From NCBI RefSeq assembly GCF_002162355.1, contig NZ_CP021434.1:1847501-1911500 (forward strand): a DNA stretch of 64,000 bases. Direction: 5' to 3'. The notes under the pieces were generated by a model. That model had not been told where the DNA came from. It was given only the letters and a program-made list of their open reading frames with translations, and ran no database searches. Of the stretch, positions 16,958 through 25,386 are shown piece by piece. The number at the start of each line of letters is the position of its first letter. Position 1 is the first letter of the stretch. The position numbers and the translations under genes are program-made. Source of the DNA: Tumebacillus avium (GTDB lineage Bacteria; Bacillota; Bacilli; Tumebacillales; Tumebacillaceae).

Positions 16958-18183
16958 GGCACGGTCGATGAAGAATCCGGGCCGGGGAAGAACAGCTTGC
17001 GGGAGGACACGACACCGATGGCGGCGGTGATCATCAGGGCGCTGAGGATGTAGAGTGAACCGGTAGCGCCGGTGTAGATGATCGTTTGCGTGAACAAGGT
17101 AAGCAGCGACACGCGCATCGCCATCCCAAAGGCGTTGAAGAAGGAGTTGATCCGCCCGATCAGGTGGTTCGGCACGATCTCCATCAGCACCGTGTTGCGC
17201 GCCACGCGAATCCCGGCGTTGCCCCAGCCGTGCAGGAACTGCATCGCGATAAAGATCAGCGCCGCCGGGAACATGGCCGTCATTGTGATCGCGACTGCAT
17301 ACACCACGCCGGTCGCAATCGTCGTGCGATAGGAATTCAACCTGTTCATCAGATAAGGAATCGTCAGACCCGCCACGATCGCGCCGATCGCATAGATCGT
17401 GCTGCCTAAGCCCAGCACCGTAGCGCTGGCGCCAAGCGTCTTGGTCACATAGATCGGGAACAGATAGTTGCCCATCATCACCCCGATAAACGGCATCAAA
17501 GCGGAGATCAGATACAGATTGAGCAGCGGTTTCGTCTTCAGGTAGTGATAGCCCTCTTTGATATTTGCAAAAAACGAAACGTTCGCCGCCGCATTGTCTT
17601 TGCGCTGCGGTTGATACGGCACCAGGAAAATCAACACCGCGCCGATCAGATAGGTCATCGCATCGACGACCAGCAGATGCGACAGAAACACCTTGTCGAT
17701 GACCAGCGAGGCCAGACCGCCGGAGATCATCGTCGCAAACTGGTTCTGCACCTCCAGCACCGAGTTCAGCGACCGGTACTGCCCTTTATCAAATATCTCC
17801 TGAATAAACGCAAATTTCGTCGGGAAGTAGATCGAATAATACAGCGACCCGCCAAAATGAATCGCAATCAACTGCCACGTCTCAAATTGCCCGGTCACAT
17901 ATCCCCACAAGGCAAACACCAGCACGGTGGTCAGTCCCATATACTCCGCGAACAACAACGTCTTCTTTCGCGAAATCCGGTCGATCAGCACCCCGATGTA
18001 CGGCGATGCAAAAAACAGCAGCAACGTCGAAAACAGCGTCGCATACCCAAAAATCTGATCGCCACCCGCCCGATTCACGAGCAGCCACGGCACGGCGATC
18101 ATCGTGATCCCCGACCCGATCGACGAGAACACGTTCGCCGTCAACAAATACTGAATCCGTCTGTCCTTCAACACTCCAAACAT
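16936..18183 (-). CDS. MFS transporter
   Basis: 415 residues, about 12 transmembrane helices. The loop between helices 2 and 3 reads GVLIDRISRKK, the major-facilitator G-x-x-x-D-R-x-x-R-[KR] motif. The whole resembles the MFS_3/enterobactin-exporter-like group of drug and metabolite exporters. The substrate is unknown. GAGGGGTG eight bases before ATG 18183. Its upstream region carries a promoter overlapping a palindrome very like the one before argC. Confidence 0.85.
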   Translation of the reverse strand: MFGVLKDRRIQYLLTANVFSSIGSGITMIAVPWLLVNRAGGDQIFGYATLFSTLLLFFASPYIGVLIDRISRKKTLLFAEYMGLTTVLVFALWGYVTGQFETWQLIAIHFGGSLYYSIYFPTKFAFIQEIFDKGQYRSLNSVLEVQNQFATMISGGLASLVIDKVFLSHLLVVDAMTYLIGAVLIFLVPYQPQRKDNAAANVSFFANIKEGYHYLKTKPLLNLYLISALMPFIGVMMGNYLFPIYVTKTLGASATVLGLGSTIYAIGAIVAGLTIPYLMNRLNSYRTTIATGVVYAVAITMTAMFPAALIFIAMQFLHGWGNAGIRVARNTVLMEIVPNHLIGRINSFFNAFGMAMRVSLLTLFTQTIIYTGATGSLYILSALMITAAIGVVSSRKLFFPGPDSSSTVPKNNALS

Positions 18184-18240
18184 ACCCGTTCACCCCTCAC
18201 ATGGGAATCTCTGCATTTATTGTACTCTCAATTCCATACT

Positions 18241-18271
18241 TTGTATATAGTTATGTATAAAAACTTTTCCA
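18241..18271 (-). promoter_or_regulatory. promoter of the MFS gene with arg-like palindrome
   Basis: Read on the minus strand: TTGGAA, 17 bases, TATATA. Overlapping the -10 box is a 20-base imperfect palindrome (18241-18260) that matches the one at 6096-6115 at 17 of 20 positions. The regulator is unknown. Confidence 0.45.
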
Positions 18272-18280
18272 AATCTGCCC

Positions 18281-18315
18281 AAAAAGAAAAAGCCCCTGCG
18301 CGGCAGCAAGGGGCG
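18281..18315 (-). terminator. terminator after the GrpB-like gene
   Basis: On the minus strand GCCCCTTGCTGCCGCGC then AGGGGC and TTTTTCTTTTT. It begins just after the stop codon. Confidence 0.8.
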
Positions 18316-18319
18316 ATGT

Positions 18320-18820
18320 TCAACGTAACGCCTGAAACTCCGGCGTCTCGATCAACTTTTTGAAAAAGTCGTGCTTGGCGATCCGATAGGCGTCATGATC
18401 ATTTCCTTGGAAATAACTCTTCAGTTGATTGTACAGCACCACATAATGCGGATGGGCCAGCATGAGCTCACGGAACTTCCAGAAAAAATCGTAGTCGCTG
18501 CCGATCACCGTCAACTGCACCCCCAGCGGCGGGGGTAGCGTCTCCTGTTGGAAGGCGCGAAAACTGTCCGTCTGGATGCTGCCGTCATTGAGCTCGTACA
18601 GTTCGGACAGCACCTCAACCGCTTTTTCAAAATCAGCCTCGGCGACGCGGACTTGGATGTCGAGGTCGCCTTTGGTCAGCGAGCCGGGGACGGCCGTGCT
18701 GCCGACATGCTGGATGTCGGCGGCAGGCAAGACGGCGAGGATGCGTGTTTGCTGTTCGGCAAACAACCGTTCGGCAGCCGCGCGAAACTGCATTTCGTCA
18801 GCAAATTGGACTCGCTCCAT
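18320..18820 (-). CDS. GrpB-like nucleotidyltransferase family protein
   Basis: 166 residues. It matches the GrpB/UPF0157 family of the nucleotidyltransferase superfamily: IQHVGSTAVPGSLTKGDLDIQVRV contains the Gly-Ser and the Asp-x-Asp of the active site, and the C-terminus has the AYRIAKHDFFKKL helix. Biochemical role not established; sometimes found fused to dephospho-CoA kinase. GGGGAGGTG before ATG 18820 fixes the start. It is 17 bases downstream of the MFS gene, probably co-transcribed. The reading frame stays open far upstream, but that part is a shadow of the MFS gene. Confidence 0.85.
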   Translation of the reverse strand: MERVQFADEMQFRAAAERLFAEQQTRILAVLPAADIQHVGSTAVPGSLTKGDLDIQVRVAEADFEKAVEVLSELYELNDGSIQTDSFRAFQQETLPPPLGVQLTVIGSDYDFFWKFRELMLAHPHYVVLYNQLKSYFQGNDHDAYRIAKHDFFKKLIETPEFQALR

Positions 18821-18837
18821 GAAGCACCTCCCCTGTG

Positions 18838-20040
18838 TTAAAGCGAAATGCTCTGCTTGCCGCCTTTCATGCGCAGATTGCCAAGACCTGCGAACAGCGA
18901 CAAGATGATCGCCCCGTGGAAGATCATCACCATCACCGAAAGCGAAGTCGCGGCCAGCACATGCGGCGCGACCAGAAAGCCGATGCCAAATCCGGTGCGG
19001 TTGAGGAATCCGGACACGCCCATGATCCGCCCGCGAATCTCGTTGTCGCTCTGCTGCAGCAAAGTCGCTTTCGACGTGACCGAAATAGCGTCGAAGATAC
19101 CGGTCAGGAACGCAAACAGCAAAATCAACGGCACCGTCGTCGAGGACAGGAACAGGATAAACCCAAACGACAAGCCAAACGTCGAGTACAAATAGGTTAG
19201 AGCAAGATTCTTGCGGAAAAAGCTCAGCTTGGGAATCAGGAACGAAGAGACAACGTTCCCGGCGCCCCAGACCGACCAGAACAGCCCATAGTAAAACGCC
19301 TGCCGCTCCGCATCGACCATCTCCGCGAGGAGGGGAATGCCGAGGTTGTGCGATGCGGAGCCAAACGTGTCGATCACATACACGAAAAAGACGGTGAACA
19401 GCACCGGGTGCAGTTTTAAATACGCGGCCACATCGCGGAAGTCGCGGCGCAGGGAGAGCACTTTTGCCCCGAGCGGCTTGGACTCGACTTTGTTCCACTG
19501 CACGCGGTACAAAAAGGCGGCCGAGAGCAGGTACGAGATCGCGTCAAACGCAAACACCGCCTGGTAGCCAAACTTCTGATAGAGGAAACCGCCGCCGAGG
19601 AAGCCGATCACCATCGCGATCGAGCTGAGCCGGGAGACGAGCGCGTTGATCGCCAGCGCCCGCTCTTTGCCGTAAATTTCAGGCAATTCGGCGCGGAACG
19701 AGACTTCAAAAAAGGACGAGCAGAGCCCGATCGCAAAGCGCACCAGCAGGATCAGCCACGGGTCGGGCGCAAAGATCAGCGTCGAGATCAGTGCGGCGCG
19801 GGCGATGTCGGCGAAGATCATGATCTTTCGCCGTTCAAAGCGGTCGGCGACCACCCCGGAGATCAAGCTCGACAAAAACCCGCCGAGCACGCCGGACAAC
19901 AGCATCCCGGACAGCCACAGCGCACTCCCGTCTGTCGCGACCAGAATCAGCGCCCCCATCGCGATCACATCCATCCGCACGCCCAGTTCGGACAATGCGT
20001 TGACGTACAAATAAGCCCTGCTGTTTTTGAGTGCAGTCAT
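18838..20040 (-). CDS. MFS transporter
   Basis: 400 residues, about 12 transmembrane helices. The 2-3 loop reads SGVVADRFERRK, the MFS motif. The N-terminal YLYVNALSELGVRMDVIAMG and overall pattern place it with MFS exporters of the MFS_3-like group; only distantly similar to the one at 16936-18183. Substrate unknown. An in-frame start at 20094 adds 18 unlikely residues. AGGTGTGGAG before ATG 20040 supports the shorter form. First gene of a two-gene unit with the GrpB-like gene. Confidence 0.85.
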   Translation of the reverse strand: MTALKNSRAYLYVNALSELGVRMDVIAMGALILVATDGSALWLSGMLLSGVLGGFLSSLISGVVADRFERRKIMIFADIARAALISTLIFAPDPWLILLVRFAIGLCSSFFEVSFRAELPEIYGKERALAINALVSRLSSIAMVIGFLGGGFLYQKFGYQAVFAFDAISYLLSAAFLYRVQWNKVESKPLGAKVLSLRRDFRDVAAYLKLHPVLFTVFFVYVIDTFGSASHNLGIPLLAEMVDAERQAFYYGLFWSVWGAGNVVSSFLIPKLSFFRKNLALTYLYSTFGLSFGFILFLSSTTVPLILLFAFLTGIFDAISVTSKATLLQQSDNEIRGRIMGVSGFLNRTGFGIGFLVAPHVLAATSLSVMVMIFHGAIILSLFAGLGNLRMKGGKQSISL

Positions 20041-20111
20041 ACTCCACACCTGCTTTCTGCGACTAAATAAATGAATGCAACTTAAGATGGTCATATCATA
20101 ACACAGGGATA

Positions 20112-20146
20112 ATGAAAAAGCATGCCCGTGACGGGCATGCTTTTTA
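20112..20146 (-). terminator. terminator after the ABC-F gene
   Basis: AAAAAGCATGCCCGT / ACGGGCATGCTTTTT perfect hairpin overlapping the stop codon. Symmetrical, so it may work on either strand. Confidence 0.88.
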
Positions 20147-22084
20147 TTCGCTTTCCAGCTCGGCCCACTCTTCCATCAGGGCTTCAAGTTCGGTCTGTGC
20201 GGCTTCCAGAGCAGCGTTTTTCTCAGCAGCGACAACGTGGTCGTTGAAGACTTCCGGCAGGCAGAGGTCCGCTTCAAGCTGGGCGGTCTGCTCTTCCAGC
20301 TCGGCGATGCGCGCTTCCACTTTCGCCAGACGCTCAAGGCGCTTTTTGGCGAGGCGCTTCTGCTCTTTTTCCTGCTGGCGGCGGAGCTGGTAGTCATCGA
20401 GCGGCGCTTCCTGCTGCTGCTGTTTCTTGCCAGCGGCGGCTTCTTCCCGCTCTTTGCGCTCCGCTTCCAGTTCGGCCTTCTTCTCCACATAATCATCGTA
20501 GTTGCCGAGGTAGGACGTGATGCCGTCTTCGGACAGCTCGACGACGCGCGTCGCCAGGCGGTTGACGAAATAGCGGTCATGGGAGATGAACAGGAGCGTG
20601 CCCGGATAATCGTCGAGCGCATTTTCCAACACTTCTTTGCTCAACAGGTCAAGATGGTTGGTCGGCTCGTCGAGGATCAGGAAATTGGCGTTAAGCAGCA
20701 TCAGCTTGGCCAGCGCCACACGGCTTTTCTCCCCGCCGGACAGGGCGGCGATCGGCTTGGTCACATCGTCGCCGGAGAACAGGAAGTTGCCAAGCACCGT
20801 CCGCACCCGCGTCTGCTCCAAGTTGCGGTAGGTGTCCCAGACTTCGTTCAGCACGCTCTTGCCGGGTGTGAGGTCTTCCTGCTCCTGCGTGTAATACCCG
20901 AGCGACACGTTGGTGCCCAGCTTGATCCGTCCGTGCAGCGGCTTCAGGCGGTTGTTGATCGCCTTGAGCAGCGTCGTCTTGCCGATCCCGTTCGGACCGA
21001 TCAGCGCGATGCGTTCGCCGCGAAAGACGTTCAGGTTGAGGTCATGCGACAACACCTTGTCCGCGTAGCCGAGCGACACGTCGTCCACGACCAGCACTTC
21101 GTTGCCGCTCTGCTTGTCGATGTTAAACGAAAAATGCGCCTGCTCCTGAGACAAGGTCGGGCGGTCGATGCGGTCGATCTTGTCCAGCATCTTGCGGCGG
21201 CTCTGCGCGCGCTTCGTCGTCGTGGCGCGGGCGATGTTGCGGCGCACGAAGTCTTCCAGCTTGGCGATCTCCGACTGCTGCTGGTCGAAGCGCTTCATCT
21301 GCTGTTCGAGGTCGGCCGCCTTCTGCTCCAGGAAATCGGAGTAGTTGCCTTTCCAGCGCTTGGTGCGGCCGCGCTCCATCTCGTAGATCACGTTGATCAG
21401 CGAGTCGAGAAAATAGCGGTCATGCGAGACCATCAAAAGAGCGCCCGGATAACTTTTCAGATAATCTTCCAGCCAGGTCAAAGTCTTGATGTCCAAGTAG
21501 TTGGTCGGCTCGTCCAAAATCAGCAGATCCGGCTGGGTGATCAACAGCTTCCCGAGCTGCAGGCGCGTCTTCTGCCCGCCGGACAGCGAGTTGACCAGCC
21601 GCCCGTGCATCGCTTCCGGAAAATCCAGCCCGTGCAAAATCCCGCGCACTTTCGCTTCTGCCGCGTACCCGTTCTGGTCGGTAAACTCCTGCTGGAGCCG
21701 CGCATACTGGTCGGTGAGCTGCCCGTATTTGACTTCATCTTCATAATACGCCGGATCGGCCATCAGCACTTCCAGCTCGCGCATCTTCGCTTCGATGCGG
21801 TAGACATCGGCGAAGACGGTGATCATCTCGTTCCAGATCGTCTGCTCCGAGTGGATCTGCGAGGTCTGGGCCAGATAGCCGACCGTCGTCTCCTTGGACA
21901 TGTGGATCGTGCCCGAGTCGGAGGATATCTCGCCGGCGATCACTTTTAAAAAGGTCGACTTCCCGGCCCCGTTTGGCCCGATCAGCCCGACCCGCTCGCG
22001 GTCTTGCACGACGATCGATACGCCGTCCAAGATCACGTCCGTTCCGTATGACTTGCGTATATCATTCGCTTGCACGAGAATCAT
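20144..22084 (-). CDS. ABC-F family ATP-binding protein (YdiF-like)
   Basis: 646 residues, two ABC ATPase domains and no membrane segments. Walker A motifs GPNGAGKST (first) and GPNGIGKTT (second). Signature motifs SLSGGQKTR and ALSGGEKSR. Walker B/DEPTN in both (LLILDEPTNYLD, FLILDEPTNHLD). The long charged inter-domain linker with Arg/Lys-rich LEDFVRRNIARATTTKRAQSRRK is typical of ABC-F proteins acting at the ribosomal E site. The C-terminal ~110 residues are a coiled coil rich in E, K, Q and A. Likely a translation factor; an antibiotic-resistance role cannot be read from sequence. Confidence 0.92.
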   Translation of the reverse strand: MILVQANDIRKSYGTDVILDGVSIVVQDRERVGLIGPNGAGKSTFLKVIAGEISSDSGTIHMSKETTVGYLAQTSQIHSEQTIWNEMITVFADVYRIEAKMRELEVLMADPAYYEDEVKYGQLTDQYARLQQEFTDQNGYAAEAKVRGILHGLDFPEAMHGRLVNSLSGGQKTRLQLGKLLITQPDLLILDEPTNYLDIKTLTWLEDYLKSYPGALLMVSHDRYFLDSLINVIYEMERGRTKRWKGNYSDFLEQKAADLEQQMKRFDQQQSEIAKLEDFVRRNIARATTTKRAQSRRKMLDKIDRIDRPTLSQEQAHFSFNIDKQSGNEVLVVDDVSLGYADKVLSHDLNLNVFRGERIALIGPNGIGKTTLLKAINNRLKPLHGRIKLGTNVSLGYYTQEQEDLTPGKSVLNEVWDTYRNLEQTRVRTVLGNFLFSGDDVTKPIAALSGGEKSRVALAKLMLLNANFLILDEPTNHLDLLSKEVLENALDDYPGTLLFISHDRYFVNRLATRVVELSEDGITSYLGNYDDYVEKKAELEAERKEREEAAAGKKQQQQEAPLDDYQLRRQQEKEQKRLAKKRLERLAKVEARIAELEEQTAQLEADLCLPEVFNDHVVAAEKNAALEAAQTELEALMEEWAELESE

Positions 22085-22207
22085 GTTTTATCACCTGAAA
22101 TCTCTCTGGAATTATCCTCTAAGTGTACCCCAGCCGCCCCGATCTGAAAAGGATTTCTCAACTCGTCCCGTGAAACATATATATGAGACGATAAGGGGGC
22201 TGCCAAC

Positions 22208-23065
22208 TTGCAAAAAGACATCCTGATCTGGATCCAAGGCTTTGCGGCATCATGGCTGGATACGCTGATGATCGCGTTTTCCTTTGTGGGAGATGAAGAG
22301 TTCTACGTGGCGACGGTGCCGCTGATCTATTATTTGATTTCCAAACGTGTTGGCGTCCGGCTGGCGATCGTGCTGTCCTTGTCGACGTTTGTGAACTATG
22401 CGCTGAAGTTCTTTTTCAACGCGCCACGCCCGATCGGGGTGGACGGGATTCGCAGCTTGTATACGGAGTCTGCGCCCAGCATGTCCTTTCCCAGCGGTCA
22501 CGCCCAAGGCTCGGCGACATACTGGGGCTATCTGGCCACACAGGTCAAAAAGCCGTGGTTTTTCGCGCTGGCCGGGGTGATGATGTTACTCATCATGCTG
22601 TCCCGCCTCTATCTCGGCGTCCACTGGCCGATCGACGTGGCGGCCGGGCTGCTGTTTGGCCTCGTGTTTGTGGCGGGCATCGTCTGGGTGGACGGTCGGC
22701 TGATGGAGCGACCGCTGTCGTTTGGCGTAAAATTGACCTTGGGCATCGTGCTGCCGCTGTTGCTCCTGTTTGTCTACCATGAGCCGGACGGGCGCAAGAT
22801 GATCGGCTTTTTGCTCGGATGCTGGAGCGGCTATGTGCTGGAATCACACACGCTGCGCATGGCGCTGCCGGAGTCGATCTGGAAGCGCATCCTGCCAACC
22901 GCCGTCGCCATCGCGATCGTGTTTGGCCTGCGCGCCCTGCTCAAAGAAGTGCTCCCAACCGACGCGCCGTGGGATCTCGTGCGCTACCTGCTGATCGGAG
23001 TGACCGCGACCCTGGCTGTGCCGTGGCTGTTTGTGAAACTGCGCTGGTATCCGCGGGAGAAGTGA
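22208..23065 (+). CDS. phosphatase PAP2 family membrane protein
   Basis: 285 residues, about seven hydrophobic segments. The three PAP2 motifs are present in order: KFFFNAPRP (K-x6-R-P), SFPSGHAQG (PSGH), and SRLYLGVHWPIDV (S-R-x5-H-x3-D). These form the acid-phosphatase active site on the outer membrane face. Family members dephosphorylate undecaprenyl pyrophosphate or phosphatidic acid derivatives; the substrate here is not known. TTG start at 22208 with AAGGGGG upstream. Confidence 0.88.
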   Translation: MQKDILIWIQGFAASWLDTLMIAFSFVGDEEFYVATVPLIYYLISKRVGVRLAIVLSLSTFVNYALKFFFNAPRPIGVDGIRSLYTESAPSMSFPSGHAQGSATYWGYLATQVKKPWFFALAGVMMLLIMLSRLYLGVHWPIDVAAGLLFGLVFVAGIVWVDGRLMERPLSFGVKLTLGIVLPLLLLFVYHEPDGRKMIGFLLGCWSGYVLESHTLRMALPESIWKRILPTAVAIAIVFGLRALLKEVLPTDAPWDLVRYLLIGVTATLAVPWLFVKLRWYPREK

Positions 23066-23080
23066 TGGCTATGAACAAAT

Positions 23081-23124
23081 GAAAGGCCACAATGACCGCG
23101 TATAAGCGGCATTGTGGCCTTTCT
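23081..23124. terminator. terminator between convergent genes
   Basis: AAAGGCCACAATG / CATTGTGGCCTTT hairpin with loop of ~17 bases. Symmetrical; lies between the PAP2 gene and the 67-residue gene on the other strand. Confidence 0.85.
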
Positions 23125-23156
23125 TCGAACTAAAAAGACCACCGAATACGGAGGTC

Positions 23157-23360
23157 TCATGGGTAAGAGATCTTGATCTCGCCATTTTTATATTGCTGAA
23201 TGAACTTAGACATAGCTTCTTTAATTTCCTCTTTTGAATCTGTGGGAGGAACTGCAAGAACTCCGGACGGATCGATATTGCTCGACTGTTTTGCACCCAC
23301 AGATACTCGGAGGGTTTGTCCCGTTTGTTTCGGTACGAGCATAACTTTGCGCTTCAGCAT
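23157..23360 (-). CDS. small hypothetical protein
   Basis: 67 residues, basic N-terminus (MLKRKVMLVPK), no transmembrane segment, C-terminal helix KEEIKEAMSKFIQQYKNG. AAAGGGGCG lies seven bases before ATG 23360. Not recognised. It directly follows, on the same strand, the decayed copy of XRE genes at 23408-23686. It may once have been part of that transcription unit. Confidence 0.6.
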   Translation of the reverse strand: MLKRKVMLVPKQTGQTLRVSVGAKQSSNIDPSGVLAVPPTDSKEEIKEAMSKFIQQYKNGEIKISYP

Positions 23361-23407
23361 AATCACGCCCCTTTTTTTGCAAAATTGGTGCCGTTCTTCT
23401 ATACCTC

Positions 23408-23686
23408 TTCCATTATAGCAAGTCCTCAAACGAGAAAAGCACGATTTGCGGAGCAAAAGGGGACGGAATTTGCTCAAAACCGGGTGTTCGAAAAATTCAA
23501 TCCATCGAAACCCGAAGATGTCCCCCAACCGTTGATCAGGTCAGCTAATTTATCTTAAGAAAGTCCGCGGGCTTTTCTCTTCGGTTTGCAGCCAGTCAAC
23601 TCAATGATGATCGTCTCCTTCTTGAAATAGGCGTTTTTGCTGCGCGACCAAGATCTGCACCCAGAATTCCCCCCAGCACATGGGTA
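23408..23686 (-). pseudogene. decayed inverted copy of the small-protein/XRE gene junction
   Basis: Read on the minus strand, this segment aligns over about 280 bases with 27405-27725, the end of one small gene and the start of the XRE gene at 27480. It includes the identical block GGGTGCAGATCTTGGTCG and GGAGACGATCATCATTGA. Some 60-65 bases that encode the turn and recognition helix of the HTH are deleted, and frameshifts and a stop have accumulated. A 123-codon open frame running through it into the 67-residue gene is an accident of decay. Confidence 0.8.
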
Positions 23687-23740
23687 AATAGCCAATACTC
23701 ACCTATCAACAAGAGTTGACTATTTTTAACTCCAAAGATA

Positions 23741-23769
23741 TTTACAGCAAACAACCCTCTCGGTATAAT
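23741..23769 (+). promoter_or_regulatory. promoter of the regulator-peptide pair
   Basis: TTTACA (23741-23746), 17 bases, perfect TATAAT (23764-23769), 45 bases before the TTG start. Just upstream is an inverted repeat GAGTT-N10-AACTC (23713-23732), a possible operator. Confidence 0.65.
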
Positions 23770-23813
23770 TTTAACAGAACACTTTAATAATCCATGACGA
23801 GCAGGTGTGAAAT

Positions 23814-25106
23814 TTGTTAGTTGACTTCAACGACACGACAATTGGACAACGGTTTAAGATAATCCGAACGGATAAAGGGTTTTCACAAGCTGAGCTCGCA
23901 GAAGGGATTTGCTCGACTTCTGTCATCAGCCAAATCGAGTGTGACCGGAAGTATCCTTCAGCAGAGACGCTTGGGAAACTTGCGGAAAAATTAAGCGTAC
24001 CTCTCCGCGAAATAATGGGGATGCAAGAAAAACAGATGGACGTTGCATTTCAAATTGAATTGGTACGAGTACACCTTGAAAGGACAGATCATTCTCATGC
24101 TCTTATACTGATTCAAGAGCTGGAAAGAAGCACTGACTTATTAGAGCATCAGCGAGTATCTCTTCTCTATTTGCGAGCAGAATGTCTCATTCAACTTAGT
24201 CAGTTTGACGTGACCTGCTCGATCCTGATTCCATTTATCGAACAACAACAGATCCAACAATCGATTGAAGACGAGATGCTATGCGATCTCTATAATAAAT
24301 TGGGAACCGCCTTTTTCAAACTCAGGGATTTTGAAAAGGCTTTTTCAGCTTATGAGCAGGGGTATCGTGTTTCCCTCCGCCTGAATCACTTTGGGCTTAT
24401 CCCAGCTAGGGTGACCAAAAATTTAGGTCTGACATGTAATCAACTTGGGTTCAAGAAAGAGGCATCGCGATATTTAGAGAAAGCATATGCATTCTACAGT
24501 TCGGTCTCGGATATGAAAGGCATGGCGAATACACTTTTTGCCCTGGCGATTGCAACTGGTGATGCTGAACGATTAAAATTAGCTCGTTCGACATATGAAA
24601 GTCTTAACTTAGTCTATTCTGCCAATGTGGTCAAACAGCATTATGCTTACCATGTCGAATCCAAACGAGACTATAGGAAGGCTGTCGATGATTTGGTTGC
24701 AGTGGCATCTGAATTTGAGAAAGTCGAGCAGACAGGGATGGCCATCTATACATTATCGAGGGCTGTGATGGTGTGTATCGATCATACAGATATCGAACTG
24801 GCAGAATTGATCATGCGTGACGCGACCATCAAGCAATCTAAAATGGACGTCGAAGATAATTACATGATGGCCTTATACTATCGGTCAAAAGCCAGATACT
24901 GTTTAGAAACCGGTCTTCTTGACGAATGCGTGGCCCATTCAGAAAAGAGTGCAGCTATGTATGGTATAATTGGGATGAGTGCTGAGGCAGCTGAGTCACT
25001 TCAACTCGCCGTAAGTTCTTACCAGCGCCAAGGACAAATCGAGAAAGCACTCGTGGTATTGAAAAGATCATATGATTTGTTAAAAAGGAGTGGCGATATT
25101 GAATAA
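23814..25106 (+). CDS. XRE-family regulator with TPR domain (RRNPP-type)
   Basis: 430 residues. Residues ~9-66 are an XRE helix-turn-helix (GQRFKIIRTDKGFSQAELAE, then STSVISQIECDRKYPS). The rest, ~70-430, is helical with TPR-like repeats such as ALILIQELERSTDLLE and AFSAYEQGYRVSLRL. This layout is that of RRNPP regulators (Rap, NprR, PlcR, PrgX), which bind small imported peptides through TPRs. Its last bases overlap the gene for a small exported peptide, the usual arrangement for a regulator and its signal. TTG start at 23814 with AGGTG upstream. Lower GC than the flanking genes suggests acquisition. Function as a peptide receptor is inference. Confidence 0.8.
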   Translation: MLVDFNDTTIGQRFKIIRTDKGFSQAELAEGICSTSVISQIECDRKYPSAETLGKLAEKLSVPLREIMGMQEKQMDVAFQIELVRVHLERTDHSHALILIQELERSTDLLEHQRVSLLYLRAECLIQLSQFDVTCSILIPFIEQQQIQQSIEDEMLCDLYNKLGTAFFKLRDFEKAFSAYEQGYRVSLRLNHFGLIPARVTKNLGLTCNQLGFKKEASRYLEKAYAFYSSVSDMKGMANTLFALAIATGDAERLKLARSTYESLNLVYSANVVKQHYAYHVESKRDYRKAVDDLVAVASEFEKVEQTGMAIYTLSRAVMVCIDHTDIELAELIMRDATIKQSKMDVEDNYMMALYYRSKARYCLETGLLDECVAHSEKSAAMYGIIGMSAEAAESLQLAVSSYQRQGQIEKALVVLKRSYDLLKRSGDIE

Positions 25107-25287
25107 ATCATTGTTGCTTTTTTTGGCTATTGGTCTAAGTATAGTTCTTAGCCTGCCTGATGCAACCAAGAAGAATGTAGCCCATGACATTGGAACAGAA
25201 CCTGATACGGCTCCAAAGTACTTGGCTCATGACATTGGACCGGAACCTGATACGGCTCCAATCTTCTACAAATTCAAAATCAGCTAA
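25099..25287 (+). CDS. small exported peptide with tandem repeat, candidate signalling pro-peptide
   Basis: 62 residues. Lys3 and a hydrophobic stretch (LLLFLAIGLSIVLSL) form a Sec signal peptide to about residue 20. The exported part holds two copies of a 12-residue unit, AHDIGTEPDTAP (28-39) and AHDIGPEPDTAP (43-54), joined by KYL, then a short basic-aromatic tail. It overlaps the end of the XRE-TPR gene by 8 bases. Its TTG start has AAAAGGAG at ideal distance inside that gene. A signal peptide, small size, repeats and neighbour all fit a Phr/NprX/AimP-like pheromone precursor. The mature form is unknown. No modification enzymes lie nearby, which argues against a RiPP. Confidence 0.7.
   Translation: MNKSLLLFLAIGLSIVLSLPDATKKNVAHDIGTEPDTAPKYLAHDIGPEPDTAPIFYKFKIS
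25180..25260 (+). repeat. 36-base tandem repeat inside the peptide gene
   Basis: Bases 25180-25215 and 25225-25260 match at 33 of 36 positions. The repeats are in frame and separated by nine bases, so each gives one 12-residue peptide unit. Only one of the three changes alters the protein (Thr to Pro). Confidence 0.9.
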
Positions 25288-25311
25288 TCTCTATGAATTT
25301 ACCAGACTAGT

Positions 25312-25340
25312 ACATCTTGTACCATGTACCTGTAAGATGT
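25312..25340. promoter_or_regulatory. inverted repeat between the two XRE-TPR genes
   Basis: ACATCTT (25312-25318) and AAGATGT (25334-25340) are perfect inverted copies around a 15-base centre containing GTACCATGTAC. It could be an operator for one of the flanking XRE regulators or an RNA hairpin. No clear promoter boxes are seen beside it. Confidence 0.35.
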
Positions 25341-25386
25341 AAAGAAGGTACAAAAAGTATACATTTATCAATGGATCTATGTTGGT

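Noticed and set aside
18320..19498. 392-codon minus-strand frame that would fuse the GrpB-like protein to a longer N-terminus
   Set aside because: The part above 18820 is an alternate frame of the MFS gene. A strong ribosome site sits right before ATG 18820.
20237..21949. 570-codon plus-strand open frame
   Set aside because: Antisense shadow of the ABC-F gene; no ribosome site and no domain.
23157..23528. 123-codon minus-strand frame as one protein
   Set aside because: The first 56 codons are remnant XRE sequence out of context. The ribosome site AAAGGGGCG lies before ATG 23360, so only the last 67 codons are taken as a gene.
25180..25260. Repeat considered as a CRISPR or as a transposon end
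   Set aside because: Only two units, in frame within a signal-peptide gene, with a 9-base coding spacer. It is a peptide repeat.
25099..25287. Peptide considered as a lanthipeptide or other RiPP precursor
   Set aside because: No modification, cyclisation or export enzymes lie nearby, the repeats have no Cys, and the signal peptide is of the general Sec kind.
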